Part shown: piece by piece, positions 15,540 to 23,846 of the stretch
Layout: each line of letters begins with the position of its first letter
Position numbering within the stretch: position 1 is the first letter of the stretch
From: Streptomyces rhizoryzae
GTDB lineage: Bacteria > Actinomycetota > Actinomycetes > Streptomycetales > Streptomycetaceae
NCBI RefSeq assembly: GCF_023155275.1
Contig: NZ_JALMUV010000054.1
Span: forward strand, 1 to 44,321
DNA: 44,321 bases
Direction of reading: 5' to 3'
Notes under the pieces: generated by a model
The model's input: the letters and a program-made list of their open reading frames with translations, nothing else
The model's database searches: none
What the model was told of the DNA's origin: nothing
Made by a program: the position numbers and the translations under genes

Positions 15540-16681
15540 GACTGGGGTACCTCCTGGTCCGCGGCCTCCCGGGCGTCCGTCCAGCCGGGGCCGAGGTGCA
15601 GTGTCCCCCAGGCGGTGTCGTCGAGCGCGGCCAGGCGGTCGGCCAGTGCCCGGGCGGGCGGGGCGGCGAGGTCGCCGGGGACGGTGAGGGCGGCGGCGGC
15701 CCAGAGGTGGCCGTACCGGACCCGGGTGCGCAGCGGCGCGCCGCGCAGGGTGGCGGAGAGGAAGCCGGCGGCGAAGGCGTCGCCGGCACCGACCGCGGCG
15801 ACCACCTCGACGGCGGGGGCGGGGACGAGCGTGCCGGCGGACTCCTCGTCCCGGCCCGGGCTGCCGGGGGCGTGCCGGAAGACCCGCGCGCCGGCCCGGC
15901 CGAGCTTGACGACCAGGGTCTCCGGCTCGGGCAGGGCGGCGCGGACGGCCCGGGGGTCGGGCAGCCCCCAGGCGGCCCGGGCCTCGTCGGCACCGACGAA
16001 GACCAGGTCGGCGGTGCGGGCCAGGTCGAGCAGGACCCGCGGGCCGCGGCCGCCGGTCCACAGGTGGGGGCGGTAGTTGACGTCGAAGGAGACCAGCGGG
16101 CGGCCGGGGCGCAGCGGGGTGCCGCCGATGGTGCCGGGGCCGGTGCCGGTGCCGGGTGCCGGGCGGGCCATGGCGGCGCGCAGCAGGCCGAGGCAGTCCT
16201 CGGAGAGCGCGGCGGTGATGCCGGAGAGGTGCAGGACCCGGCCGGTGCGCAGGGCGGCCAGGTCCACGGTGCCGGGGGCCATCGCGGAGGCGGCGGAACC
16301 GGCGCGGTAGTAGGCCACTTCGTGGGCGGCGGTGGCGCGGTCGCCGGCGGTGCGGAAGTAGATGCCGGTGGGGCGGGCGGGGTCGCGGCGGACCGCGCGG
16401 GTGTCCACGCCGTGGCCGGCGATCTCCCGGAGGAGGTGGTCGCCGAACCCGTCGGCGCCGACCCGGGAGACCCAGCGGGTGGCGTGGCCGGCCCGGGCGA
16501 GGGCGCAGGCGACGTTGGACTCCGCGCCGCCGATGGCCCGTTCGAAGGCGGGGACGTCGGCGAGCGGCCCGGGGACGGTGGGCAGGAAGGTGACCATGGA
16601 CTCGCCGAGGCAGACGACATCGACGTCCGGGGCGGCGGCCGCCGGGGCGGGGGTGTCACCGGCGTTCGAGGTCGTGGTCAC
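15536..16681 (-). CDS. PfkB-family sugar kinase, probable 2-keto-3-deoxygluconate kinase
   Basis: 381 residues from GTG at 16681 (GAAGGAG about 11 nt upstream). PfkB signature 1 (IGGAESNVACALARAG, about 50-65) and signature 2 with the catalytic Asp (VGAGDAFAAGF, 297-307) are intact. EVAYYRAGSAAS (about 121-132) and FDVNYRPHLW (199-208) resemble the substrate-binding segments of 2-keto-3-deoxygluconate kinases, which is why I favour that substrate over ribose or fructose. The product would be 2-keto-3-deoxy-6-phosphogluconate, an Entner-Doudoroff intermediate. A short Ala/Pro-rich N-terminal stretch and a Gly/Pro insert near 173-194 are unusual but harmless. It is the first gene of the minus-strand arm. 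Confidence 0.88.
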   Translation of the reverse strand: MTTTSNAGDTPAPAAAAPDVDVVCLGESMVTFLPTVPGPLADVPAFERAIGGAESNVACALARAGHATRWVSRVGADGFGDHLLREIAGHGVDTRAVRRDPARPTGIYFRTAGDRATAAHEVAYYRAGSAASAMAPGTVDLAALRTGRVLHLSGITAALSEDCLGLLRAAMARPAPGTGTGPGTIGGTPLRPGRPLVSFDVNYRPHLWTGGRGPRVLLDLARTADLVFVGADEARAAWGLPDPRAVRAALPEPETLVVKLGRAGARVFRHAPGSPGRDEESAGTLVPAPAVEVVAAVGAGDAFAAGFLSATLRGAPLRTRVRYGHLWAAAALTVPGDLAAPPARALADRLAALDDTAWGTLHLGPGWTDAREAADQEVPQS

Positions 16682-16818
16682 GATCGGGTGCGCTCCTTCG
16701 CGGTGCCGCCGGGCGGGGGCCGTACCGGACCGCGGGCGGCCGTGCCCGGCCGTCGCGGTGCCGCCGCACCGGCCGCAGCGGGGGCGTTCCCCTGCGTCGG
16801 AGCCGCCGTTTTCCGCCA

Positions 16819-16847
16819 TTGACCGGGCGATGGCCCGGATGTTAGAC
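16819..16847 (+). promoter_or_regulatory. Candidate promoter of the deaminase-deacylase arm
   Basis: TTGACC (16819-16824) and TTAGAC (16842-16847) are separated by 17 nt. Transcription would start near 16854, just upstream of the inverted repeats, so a regulator bound there would block elongation or clearance. Confidence 0.5.
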
Positions 16848-16861
16848 AGCTCTCGGCGATA

Positions 16862-16890
16862 TGCGCAACGAGTGTTGCAGAGAATGCAAC
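16862..16890. promoter_or_regulatory. Operator-like cluster of three inverted half-sites
   Basis: GTTGCA (16874-16879), GAGAA, then TGCAAC (16885-16890) is a perfect 6-5-6 inverted repeat. The left half also pairs with GCAAC at 16865-16869 across a 4-nt spacer (GCAAC-GAGT-GTTGC). The layout suits a dimer-of-dimers regulator such as the IclR protein encoded here. It lies 20 bp before the deaminase start and in the divergent spacer of both arms. Confidence 0.6.
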
Positions 16891-16910
16891 GCGATCTTCG
16901 AGGAGGCTCC

Positions 16911-18200
16911 ATGGCCGGCGAGCGGCTCGCGCGGGAACTCAAGAACCTCGCGGACGACACTGTCGATCACCGCTTCAAGGCACTGCCCCCGGACGCGGCC
17001 GGACACACCGTCGGCGCACTGGCCGCCGAGCGCCGCAACCTCTTCACCGGCGGCTTCACCACCCCCGTCCTGGCCCTCTCGGCCGAGTCGCTGGAACACA
17101 ACCTCGCCCTCCTGGAGACCTACGCCGCCCGGCACGGCCTGGCCTTCGCCCCGCACGGCAAGACCTCGATGGCCCCGCAGCTCTTCGCCCGCCAACTGGC
17201 GCACGGCGCCTGGGGCATCACCGCGGCCGTCCCCCACCAGGCGCGCGTCTACCGGGACTTCGGCATCCAGCGGATCTTCCTGGCCAACGAGGTGGTGGAC
17301 GCCGCCGCGCTGCGCTGGCTGGCCGGCGAACTCGCCGCCGACCCGGACTTCCGCTGCATCGTCTACGTCGACTCGCTGCGCGGCATCGAGCTGATGGACG
17401 CCGCGCTGCGCGCCGCCGAGGCCACCCGTCCCCTGGACGTCGTCATCGAACTGGCCGCCGGTGACAACGCCCGGACCGGCGCGCGCACCGAGGCCGAGTG
17501 CCGGGAACTGGCCGACGCCGTCGCGGGCGCGGACACCCTGCGCCTGGTGGGCGTCGCCGGCTACGAGGGCGAGGTGCCCGACGCCGACCACGGGAAGGTC
17601 ACCGCGTGGCTGCGCCGGCTGGTCGCGCTCGCCACCGCCCTGGACGCCGCCGGGCGCTTCGCCGACCTGGACGAGATCGTGGTCAGCGCCGGCGGCAGCG
17701 CGTGGTTCGACGCGGTCGCCGAGGTCTTCGCGGAGCTGCCCGCGCTCTCCGCGCCGGTGCTGAAACTGCTGCGCTCGGGCGCCTACGTCTCGCACGACGA
17801 CGGGCACTACCGCCGCCGCACGCCCTTCAACCGCGTCCCGGAGGAGGGGGAGCTGCGGCCCGCCTTCCGGCTGTGGGCGCAGGTCGTCTCCCGGCCCACG
17901 CCCACCCAGGCGTTCCTCAACGCCGGCAAGCGGGACGCCGCCTACGACCTCGACCTGCCGCAGGCGCTGACCGTGCGCTCCGGCCGGGACGGCACCTCGC
18001 GCCCGGCGGCCGGGATCACCGTCACCGGCCTGTCCGACCAGCACGCCTGGCTGCGCACCGAGCACGCCGGGGACGTCGAGGTCGGCGACTGGGTCGCGCT
18101 GGGGCTGTCGCATCCCTGCACCTCCTTCGACAAGTGGCAGCTGATCCCGGTGGCCGAGGAGGACGGGACGGTCGTCGACTTCCTCCGCACGTTCTTCTGA
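16911..18200 (+). CDS. Fold-type III PLP D-amino acid deaminase (D-serine / D-glucosaminate dehydratase-like)
   Basis: 429 residues from ATG at 16911, with AGGAGG 4 nt upstream; a longer frame to 16362 is not coding. The N-terminal alanine-racemase-like barrel has the PLP Lys84 in FAPHGKTSMAPQ. The C-terminal domain has LSHPCTSFDKW (His401, Cys403), matching the metal-binding His/Cys pair of eukaryotic-type D-serine dehydratases, so a zinc-assisted beta-elimination is likely. Streptomycete homologues are usually labelled amino acid deaminase. Candidate substrates are D-serine, D-threonine or D-glucosaminate; the last would give 2-keto-3-deoxygluconate, the substrate suggested for the divergent kinase. 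RidA next door would clear the imine. Substrate assignment is inference. Confidence 0.9.
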   Translation: MAGERLARELKNLADDTVDHRFKALPPDAAGHTVGALAAERRNLFTGGFTTPVLALSAESLEHNLALLETYAARHGLAFAPHGKTSMAPQLFARQLAHGAWGITAAVPHQARVYRDFGIQRIFLANEVVDAAALRWLAGELAADPDFRCIVYVDSLRGIELMDAALRAAEATRPLDVVIELAAGDNARTGARTEAECRELADAVAGADTLRLVGVAGYEGEVPDADHGKVTAWLRRLVALATALDAAGRFADLDEIVVSAGGSAWFDAVAEVFAELPALSAPVLKLLRSGAYVSHDDGHYRRRTPFNRVPEEGELRPAFRLWAQVVSRPTPTQAFLNAGKRDAAYDLDLPQALTVRSGRDGTSRPAAGITVTGLSDQHAWLRTEHAGDVEVGDWVALGLSHPCTSFDKWQLIPVAEEDGTVVDFLRTFF

Positions 18201-18426
18201 TACCCGCGCCGGGGGCCCCGGCCGCCCCGTGCACCCCTGACGCCTCCCTGACCGGCCCCCGGCCCCGACCCCGACCGCCGGCCCCGGCCGGCTCCGGGAC
18301 ATCCCCGACCCGATCCCGTAGGGGAACGGCGGGGCCCGCGCGGCCGGGCCCGTGCCGCGGCGCCGGACCGCGCCCCGCCCGCCCTTTCGCCCCGGCCCCG
18401 CCGGGCCGGACCCGGAAAGGCCGCCC

Positions 18427-20079
18427 ATGAGCAAGCACCCGGCCACGGACACCGTGTTCCGCGACGTTCGCGTCGTCGACGGCTCCGGCGGCCCGTCCTA
18501 CCGCGCCGACGTGGCCCTGTCCGGCGGCCGGATCGCCCGCATCCACCGGCCGTCCGACGGCGGCCCGCGCCCCGGCGCCGCCCGCACCGTGGACGCCGCC
18601 GGCCTCGCCCTGGCCCCCGGCTTCATCGACATGCACGCGCACAGCGACCTGGCGCTGCTGCGCGACCCCGAGCACACCGCCAAGGCCGCCCAGGGCGTCA
18701 CCCTCGAAGTCCTCGGCCAGGACGGCCTGTCCTACGCCCCGGTGGACGACCGCACCCTGGCCGCGGTCCGCACCCAGATCGCCGGCTGGAACGGCGGCGG
18801 CCCGGACGACGCCTCCGTCGACTTCACCTGGCGCACCGTCGGCGGCTACCTCGACCGCCTCGACCACGGCTTCGGCGGCGAGGGCATCGCCGTCAACGCC
18901 GCCTACCTCGTCCCCCAGGGCACCGTCCGGATGCTGGCCGCCGGCTGGGACGACCGCCCGGCCACCGGCCCCGAACTGGACCGGATGCGGCAGCTGGTCG
19001 CCGAGGGCCTCCAGCAGGGCGCGGTCGGTCTGTCCTCCGGCCTCACCTACACCCCCGGCATGTACGCCACCACCGCCGAACTCACCGCACTGTGCCGGGT
19101 GGTGGCCCGCTACGAGGGCTACTACTGCCCGCACCACCGCTCCTACGGGGCCGGCGCGCTCGCGGCCTACCAGGAGATGATCGCCGTCGCCCGCGCGGCC
19201 GGCTGCGCGCTGCACCTCGCCCACGCCACCATGAACTTCGGCGTCAACGAGGGCCGCGCCCCCGAACTGCTGGCCCTCCTGGACGCGGCCCTGGACGAGG
19301 GCGCCGACCTCACCCTGGACACCTATCCGTACACCCCGGGCTGCACCACGCTGGCGGCGATGCTGCCCAGCTGGGCGAGCGAGGGCGGCCCGGAGGCGAT
19401 CCTCGCCCGGCTGGCCGACGACACCGCGGCCGAGGCGATCCGGTACGCCCTGGAGACCGAGGGCTCCGACGGCTGCCACGGCGTCCCCATCGACTGGGAC
19501 ACCATCGAGATCTCCGGCGTCACCGACCCCGCGCTGGCCGGCCTGGTCGGCAAGACCCTCGCCCGCAGCGCCGCCGAGCGCGGCGAGACCCCCTGGCGGA
19601 CCGCCCGCGGCCTGCTGCTCGCCGACCGGCTGGGCCCGACGATCCTCCAGCACGTCGGCCACGAGGACAACGTCCGGCGGATCATGCGCCACCGGGCCCA
19701 CACCGGCGGCAGCGACGGCATCCTCCAGGGCGTCAAACCCCACCCCCGGGCGTACGGGACGTTCCCCGCCTACCTGGGCACCTATGTCCGCGAGCTGGGC
19801 GTGCTCTCCCTGGAGGAGTGCGTGGCGCACCTGACCTCGCGGCCCGCGGCCCGGCTGCGGCTGCCCGACCGCGGGCTGGTCCGCGAGGGCTACCGCGCCG
19901 ACCTGGTCCTCTTCGACCCGGAGACGGTCGCGCCGGGCGCCACCTTCGAGACGCCCCGCACCCTGCCCACCGGCATCCCGCACGTCCTGATCGACGGCCG
20001 CTTCGTCATCGAGGACGGCCGCCGCACCGCCGTCCTGGCGGGCGGCGCGGTCCGCCGTACCCCCGGCCGGCACGGCTGA
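18427..20079 (+). CDS. D-aminoacylase-type amidohydrolase (N-acyl-D-amino acid deacylase family)
   Basis: 550 residues with GGAAAGG before the ATG at 18427. It is a metal-dependent amidohydrolase. An N-terminal beta segment precedes FIDMHAHSD (His70, His72 metal ligands). Later His come from CPHHRSYG and LHLAHATMN, and GSDGILQGVKPHPRAYG carries the catalytic Asp region typical of D-aminoacylases. The position where classical D-aminoacylases have a metal-bridging Cys (TVVVGNCG) reads TLEVLGQDGLS, so metal bridging differs and the substrate may not be a standard N-acyl-D-amino acid. It lies 226 bp after the deaminase on the same strand. Logical roles are release of free D-amino acid, or N-deacetylation of an amino sugar acid such as N-acetylglucosaminate, before deamination. 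Confidence 0.88.
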   Translation: MSKHPATDTVFRDVRVVDGSGGPSYRADVALSGGRIARIHRPSDGGPRPGAARTVDAAGLALAPGFIDMHAHSDLALLRDPEHTAKAAQGVTLEVLGQDGLSYAPVDDRTLAAVRTQIAGWNGGGPDDASVDFTWRTVGGYLDRLDHGFGGEGIAVNAAYLVPQGTVRMLAAGWDDRPATGPELDRMRQLVAEGLQQGAVGLSSGLTYTPGMYATTAELTALCRVVARYEGYYCPHHRSYGAGALAAYQEMIAVARAAGCALHLAHATMNFGVNEGRAPELLALLDAALDEGADLTLDTYPYTPGCTTLAAMLPSWASEGGPEAILARLADDTAAEAIRYALETEGSDGCHGVPIDWDTIEISGVTDPALAGLVGKTLARSAAERGETPWRTARGLLLADRLGPTILQHVGHEDNVRRIMRHRAHTGGSDGILQGVKPHPRAYGTFPAYLGTYVRELGVLSLEECVAHLTSRPAARLRLPDRGLVREGYRADLVLFDPETVAPGATFETPRTLPTGIPHVLIDGRFVIEDGRRTAVLAGGAVRRTPGRHG

Positions 20080-20196
20080 ACCCGGCCGACCACCGCGGAA
20101 TCCGCACCCGCTCCATCCGTCACATACCGTGCCCAAGGCGGCACCGTCCGCCCCCCACGTGGCGAAAACCACCCGGCGGGTAGCCACCCGCGCCCG

Positions 20197-20202
20197 TAGA
20201 GT
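20197..20202 (+). promoter_or_regulatory. -10 element of a leaderless alaA transcript
   Basis: TAGAGT ends 7 nt before the ATG at 20210 and no ribosome site is present. The expected start point is the A of the start codon itself. The -35 region is not recognisable. Confidence 0.6.
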
Positions 20203-20209
20203 GGCCGTC

Positions 20210-21421
20210 ATGCAGGTGATCCAGTCAACGAAGCTCGCCAACGTCTGCTACGAAATCCGCGGCCCGGTCCTCGAAGAGGCCATGCGGCTGGAGGCGGCGG
20301 GTCACCGTATCCTCAGGCTGAACACCGGCAACCCGGCCGCCTTCGGCTTCGAGTGCCCCCCGGAGATCCTGGAGGACATCCTCCGCTCGGTCGGCACCGC
20401 ACACGGCTACGGCGATGCCAAGGGCCTGCTGTCGGCCCGCCGCGCGGTGGTGCAGCACTACGAGACCAAGGGCGTCGAGCTCACCGTGGACGACGTCTAT
20501 CTGGGCAACGGCGTCTCCGAGCTCATCCAGATGTCCATGCAGGCGCTGCTGGACGACGGCGACGAGGTGCTCGTCCCCGCGCCCGACTACCCGCTGTGGA
20601 CGGCGTCGGTCTCGCTCTCCGGCGGCACCGCGGTGCACTACCGCTGCGACGAGCAGGCGGACTGGATGCCGGACCTCGCCGACATCGAGCGGAAGATCAC
20701 CGACCGCACCAAGGCCATCGTCGTCATCAACCCCAACAACCCCACCGGCGCGGTCTACGACGACGAGCTGCTGCGCGGTATCGCCGAGCTGGCCCGCCGG
20801 CACAACCTCATCGTCTGCGCCGACGAGATCTACGACAAGATCCTCTACGACGGGGTCACCCACACCCCGTTCGCCGCGATCGCCCCGGACCTGCTGACGC
20901 TGACCTTCAACGGCCTGTCCAAGGCGTACCGCGTGGCCGGCTACCGCAGCGGCTGGCTCGCGGTCTGCGGCCCCAAGGCGCACGCCGCCTCGTACATCGA
21001 GGGCCTGACCATCCTGGCGAACATGCGGCTGTGCGCCAACATGCCGGTGCAGCACGCCGTCGCCACCGCCCTCGGCGGCCGGCAGTCCATCAACGACCTG
21101 GTGCTCCCCGGCGGCCGGCTCCTGGAGCAGCGGGACGCCGCCTACGACCTGCTGACCCGGATACCGGGCGTCAGCTGCGTCAAGCCGAAGGGCGCGCTCT
21201 ACGCCTTCCCCCGGCTGGACCCGAAGGTGTACAAGATCAAGGACGACCGGCAGATGGTGCTGGACCTGCTGCGCGCCGAGAAGATCATGATCGTCCACGG
21301 CACCGGTTTCAACTGGCCCGAGCCGGACCACTTCCGCCTGGTCACCCTGCCCAGCAAGGACGACCTCACGGACGCGGTCACCCGCATCGGCGCCTTCCTC
21401 GAAGGCTACGGACAGTACTGA
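20210..21421 (+). CDS. alaA: AlaA-like glutamate-pyruvate aminotransferase
   Basis: 403 residues, class I/II fold-I aminotransferase. From memory it parallels E. coli AlaA through the whole length: SSKLENVCYDIRGPVL versus STKLANVCYEIRGPVL at the start, and shared TGNPAAFGF-, GNGVSELI-, PDYPLWTA-, INPNNPTGAVY-, ADEIYDKILYD- and NGLSKAYRVAGYR-type blocks, the last containing the PLP lysine. It would make alanine from pyruvate using glutamate. The ATG at 20210 lacks a ribosome site but has a -10 TAGAGT just upstream, so a leaderless message is likely. It follows the deacylase gene by 130 bp and probably forms its own unit; function in the neighbouring catabolic island (amino group recycling) is possible but not needed. 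Confidence 0.92.
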   Translation: MQVIQSTKLANVCYEIRGPVLEEAMRLEAAGHRILRLNTGNPAAFGFECPPEILEDILRSVGTAHGYGDAKGLLSARRAVVQHYETKGVELTVDDVYLGNGVSELIQMSMQALLDDGDEVLVPAPDYPLWTASVSLSGGTAVHYRCDEQADWMPDLADIERKITDRTKAIVVINPNNPTGAVYDDELLRGIAELARRHNLIVCADEIYDKILYDGVTHTPFAAIAPDLLTLTFNGLSKAYRVAGYRSGWLAVCGPKAHAASYIEGLTILANMRLCANMPVQHAVATALGGRQSINDLVLPGGRLLEQRDAAYDLLTRIPGVSCVKPKGALYAFPRLDPKVYKIKDDRQMVLDLLRAEKIMIVHGTGFNWPEPDHFRLVTLPSKDDLTDAVTRIGAFLEGYGQY

Positions 21422-21444
21422 ACCGACCCCGCCCTATACCGACC

Positions 21445-21473
21445 ACAACTTTAGACACGGTCTAAGCTAGGAT
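21445..21473 (+). promoter_or_regulatory. Promoter with a perfect inverted repeat inside its spacer
   Basis: A -10 TAGGAT (21468-21473) is preceded by a 17-nt spacer and a weak -35 ACAACT (21445-21450). Within the spacer, TTAGAC-ACG-GTCTAA (21451-21465) is a perfect inverted repeat. Its TTAGA...TCTAA arms resemble a 7-1-7 Fur/PerR-type box. The placement suggests tight repression of the downstream small gene by a dimeric regulator. Confidence 0.55.
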
Positions 21474-21504
21474 GGCCTCCTAGACGTTTTCAGGAGGCCG
21501 TCCC

Positions 21505-21918
21505 ATGTACGAACCGATCCGCACCAAGTCGGTCCACACCATGGCCGTCGCCCCGGGGGTTCCGCAGCGCTCCCGCGAGGAGGAGCTGGACATCCGGCTC
21601 GCCGGGCAGCTGACCGCCCTGCTCACCGTCACCGACGAGCTGCACGCCCTGACGGAGTGCGGCGCCGGCCGCGCGGCCCTGGCCGGGGCGGCCGACCGCA
21701 TCGCGGCCGAGGTCGCGCGCCTCGGCGGCCACCACCCGCTCCGCGCCGAGCCCACCGGCGGCGGCGACCCGTCGCGGATACCTGCCCTCCGCCAGCGCGC
21801 CCGCACCCTGGCCGGCAACGCCCTGGCCGTCGCCACCACCCGCGACGACGCCTCGGCCATCACCCTCATCGAGGACCAGCTGGCGCTGCACGACGCAGCC
21901 GACCTCGCCACCGCCTGA
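21505..21918 (+). CDS. Small uncharacterised protein (137 aa)
   Basis: I do not recognise this protein. It is mostly helical and Ala-rich, with no membrane helix or Cys cluster; one Cys is at ALTECGAG. Residues 25-75 (EEELDIRLAGQLTALLTVTDELHALTE and GAADRIAAEVARLGG) look amphipathic, and the rest (ALRQRARTLAGNALAVATTRDDASAITLIEDQLALHD) likewise, so a small helical bundle is plausible. AGGAGG at 21492-21497 sets the ATG at 21505, 7 nt away. The gene has its own promoter with an inverted repeat in the spacer and a strong terminator, so it is a single-gene unit under specific control. Confidence 0.75.
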   Translation: MYEPIRTKSVHTMAVAPGVPQRSREEELDIRLAGQLTALLTVTDELHALTECGAGRAALAGAADRIAAEVARLGGHHPLRAEPTGGGDPSRIPALRQRARTLAGNALAVATTRDDASAITLIEDQLALHDAADLATA

Positions 21919-21962
21919 CGGGCCCCGGGCCCCGCGGCCCGCGCCCCCGCGCCAACGGCGAA

Positions 21963-22013
21963 CCCCCGCGGCGGGGAGGCCGACCCCGGGGGCCGGCCTC
22001 CCCGCCGCGGGGG
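21963..22013. terminator. 20-bp perfect hairpin, bidirectional terminator
   Basis: Left arm 21963-21982 pairs perfectly with right arm 21994-22013 across an 11-nt loop. It sits between convergent stops at 21918 (plus) and 22023 (minus). Confidence 0.85.
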
Positions 22014-22022
22014 CACAGGAGG

Positions 22023-23846
22023 TCAGCCGAGCCGCCGCACCAGCGCCCGGTACTCCTCCCACAGCTCCTCCGGCGTGTGCTCCCCGAAGGTGTTCAGGTG
22101 CTCGGGGATGAGCGCCGCCTCCTCCCGCCAGATGTCCTTGTCGACGGTGAGCAGGAATTCCAGGTCGGCGTCGGAGAGTTCCAGCCCCTCCGTGTCCAGC
22201 GCCTCCTTGGTGGGCAGCACGCCGATCGGGGTCTCGACGCCCTCGGCGGTGCCGTCCAGCCGCTCGACGATCCACTTCAGGACCCGGCTGTTCTCGCCGA
22301 AGCCCGGCCACACGAAGCGGCCCGCGTCGTCCTTGCGGAACCAGTTGACGTAGTAGATCTTGGGCAGCTTGCCCTGGTCCTTGTCGGCCCCGACCTTGAT
22401 CCAGTGCGCCATGTAGTCGCCCATGTTGTAGCCGCAGAACGGCAGCATGGCGAACGGGTCGCGGCGCAGCTCACCGACCTTGCCCTCGGCCGCGGCGGTC
22501 TTCTCGGACGCCACGTTGGCACCGAGGAAGACGCCGTGCTGCCAGCTCAGCGACTCGGTCACCAGCGGCACCGCGCTGGCCCGGCGGCCGCCGAAGAGGA
22601 TGGCCGAGATCGGCACGCCCTTGGGGTCCTCCCACTCCGGCGCGATGGTCGGGCACTGGGCGGCGGGCACGGTGAAGCGCGCGTTGGGGTGTGCGGCCGG
22701 CACACCGGACTGCGGCGTCCAGTCGTTGCCCTTCCAGTCCGTGAGGTGCGCCGGGGTCTCCTCCGTCATGCCCTCCCACCACACGTCGCCGTCGTCGGTG
22801 AGCGCGACGTTGGTGAAGACGGAGTTGCCCCAGAGGGTCTTCATGGCGTTGGCGTTGGTGTGCTCGCCGGTGCCGGGCGCGACGCCGAAGAACCCGGCCT
22901 CGGGGTTGATCGCGTAGAGCCGGCCGTCCTCGCCGAAGCGCATCCAGGCGATGTCGTCGCCGATGGTCTCGACCGTCCAGCCCGGGATCGTCGGCTCCAG
23001 CATGGCCAGGTTGGTCTTGCCGCAGGCGCTCGGGAACGCCGCCGCGACGTACTTGGCCTCGCCCTGCGGCGGGGTCAGCTTGAGCACGAGCATGTGCTCG
23101 GCGAGCCAGCCCTCGTCGCGGGCCATGACGGAGGCGATGCGCAGCGCGTAGCACTTCTTGCCGAGCAGGGCGTTGCCGCCGTAGCCGGAGCCGAAGGACC
23201 AGATCTCCCGGGACTCGGGGAAGTGCGAGATGTACTTGGTGGAGTTGCACGGCCACGGCACGTCCTGCTCGCCCTCGGCGAGCGGGGCGCCCAGGGTGTG
23301 CACGGCCTTGACGAAGAAGCCGTCCTCGCCCAGCTCGTCGAGGACCGCCTGGCCCATCCGCGTCATGGTGCGCATCGACACCGCGACGTAGGCGGAGTCG
23401 GTGATCTCCACGCCGATCGCGGAGAGCGGGGAGCCCAGCGGGCCCATGCAGAACGGGACGACGTACATCGTCCGGCCCTTCATCGACCCCCGGAAGATGC
23501 CCTGCTCACCGGCGAAGATCTCCCGCATCTCGGCGGGGGCCTTCCAGTGGTTGGTCGGTCCGGCGTCCGCTTCCTTCTCGGAGCAGATGAAGGTGCGGTC
23601 CTCCACGCGCGCCACGTCGGAGGGGTCGGACGCGGCGTAGTACGAGTTGGGGCGCTTGATCGGGTCGAGCTTCTTGAAGGTGCCCTTTGCGACGAGCTCT
23701 TCGCACAGACGCTCGTACTCCGCCTCCGAACCGTCACACCAGACGACGCGGTCGGGCTGGGTGAGGGCCGCTATGTCGTCGACCCACGTGCGCAGGTCCT
23801 GGTGCCGGGTGGGGACGGGAGAGGGAGCCGCGTTGTCGCGCGCCAC
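22023..23846 (-). CDS. pckG: Phosphoenolpyruvate carboxykinase (GTP)
   Basis: 607 residues from GTG at 23846, with AGGAG 5 nt upstream, matching the usual actinobacterial length; an upstream ATG at 23894 lacks a ribosome site. The enzyme converts oxaloacetate and GTP to PEP, GDP and CO2, linking the citric acid cycle to gluconeogenesis. The GTP-type nucleotide loop FPSACGKTNLAML, the metal-binding FGSGYGGNALLGKKCYALRIAS region, the ETIGDDIAWMRFG kinase-2 segment and the GVPISAILFGGRR and NWFRKD blocks are all intact. The divergent region before it contains a perfect palindrome at 24022-24038 that fits the streptomycete Crp motif, which would be sensible for a gluconeogenic gene. Confidence 0.97.
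   Translation of the reverse strand: MARDNAAPSPVPTRHQDLRTWVDDIAALTQPDRVVWCDGSEAEYERLCEELVAKGTFKKLDPIKRPNSYYAASDPSDVARVEDRTFICSEKEADAGPTNHWKAPAEMREIFAGEQGIFRGSMKGRTMYVVPFCMGPLGSPLSAIGVEITDSAYVAVSMRTMTRMGQAVLDELGEDGFFVKAVHTLGAPLAEGEQDVPWPCNSTKYISHFPESREIWSFGSGYGGNALLGKKCYALRIASVMARDEGWLAEHMLVLKLTPPQGEAKYVAAAFPSACGKTNLAMLEPTIPGWTVETIGDDIAWMRFGEDGRLYAINPEAGFFGVAPGTGEHTNANAMKTLWGNSVFTNVALTDDGDVWWEGMTEETPAHLTDWKGNDWTPQSGVPAAHPNARFTVPAAQCPTIAPEWEDPKGVPISAILFGGRRASAVPLVTESLSWQHGVFLGANVASEKTAAAEGKVGELRRDPFAMLPFCGYNMGDYMAHWIKVGADKDQGKLPKIYYVNWFRKDDAGRFVWPGFGENSRVLKWIVERLDGTAEGVETPIGVLPTKEALDTEGLELSDADLEFLLTVDKDIWREEAALIPEHLNTFGEHTPEELWEEYRALVRRLG

Noticed and set aside
18022..20241. 739-aa minus-strand open frame
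   Set aside because: Antisense shadow of the D-aminoacylase-type gene.
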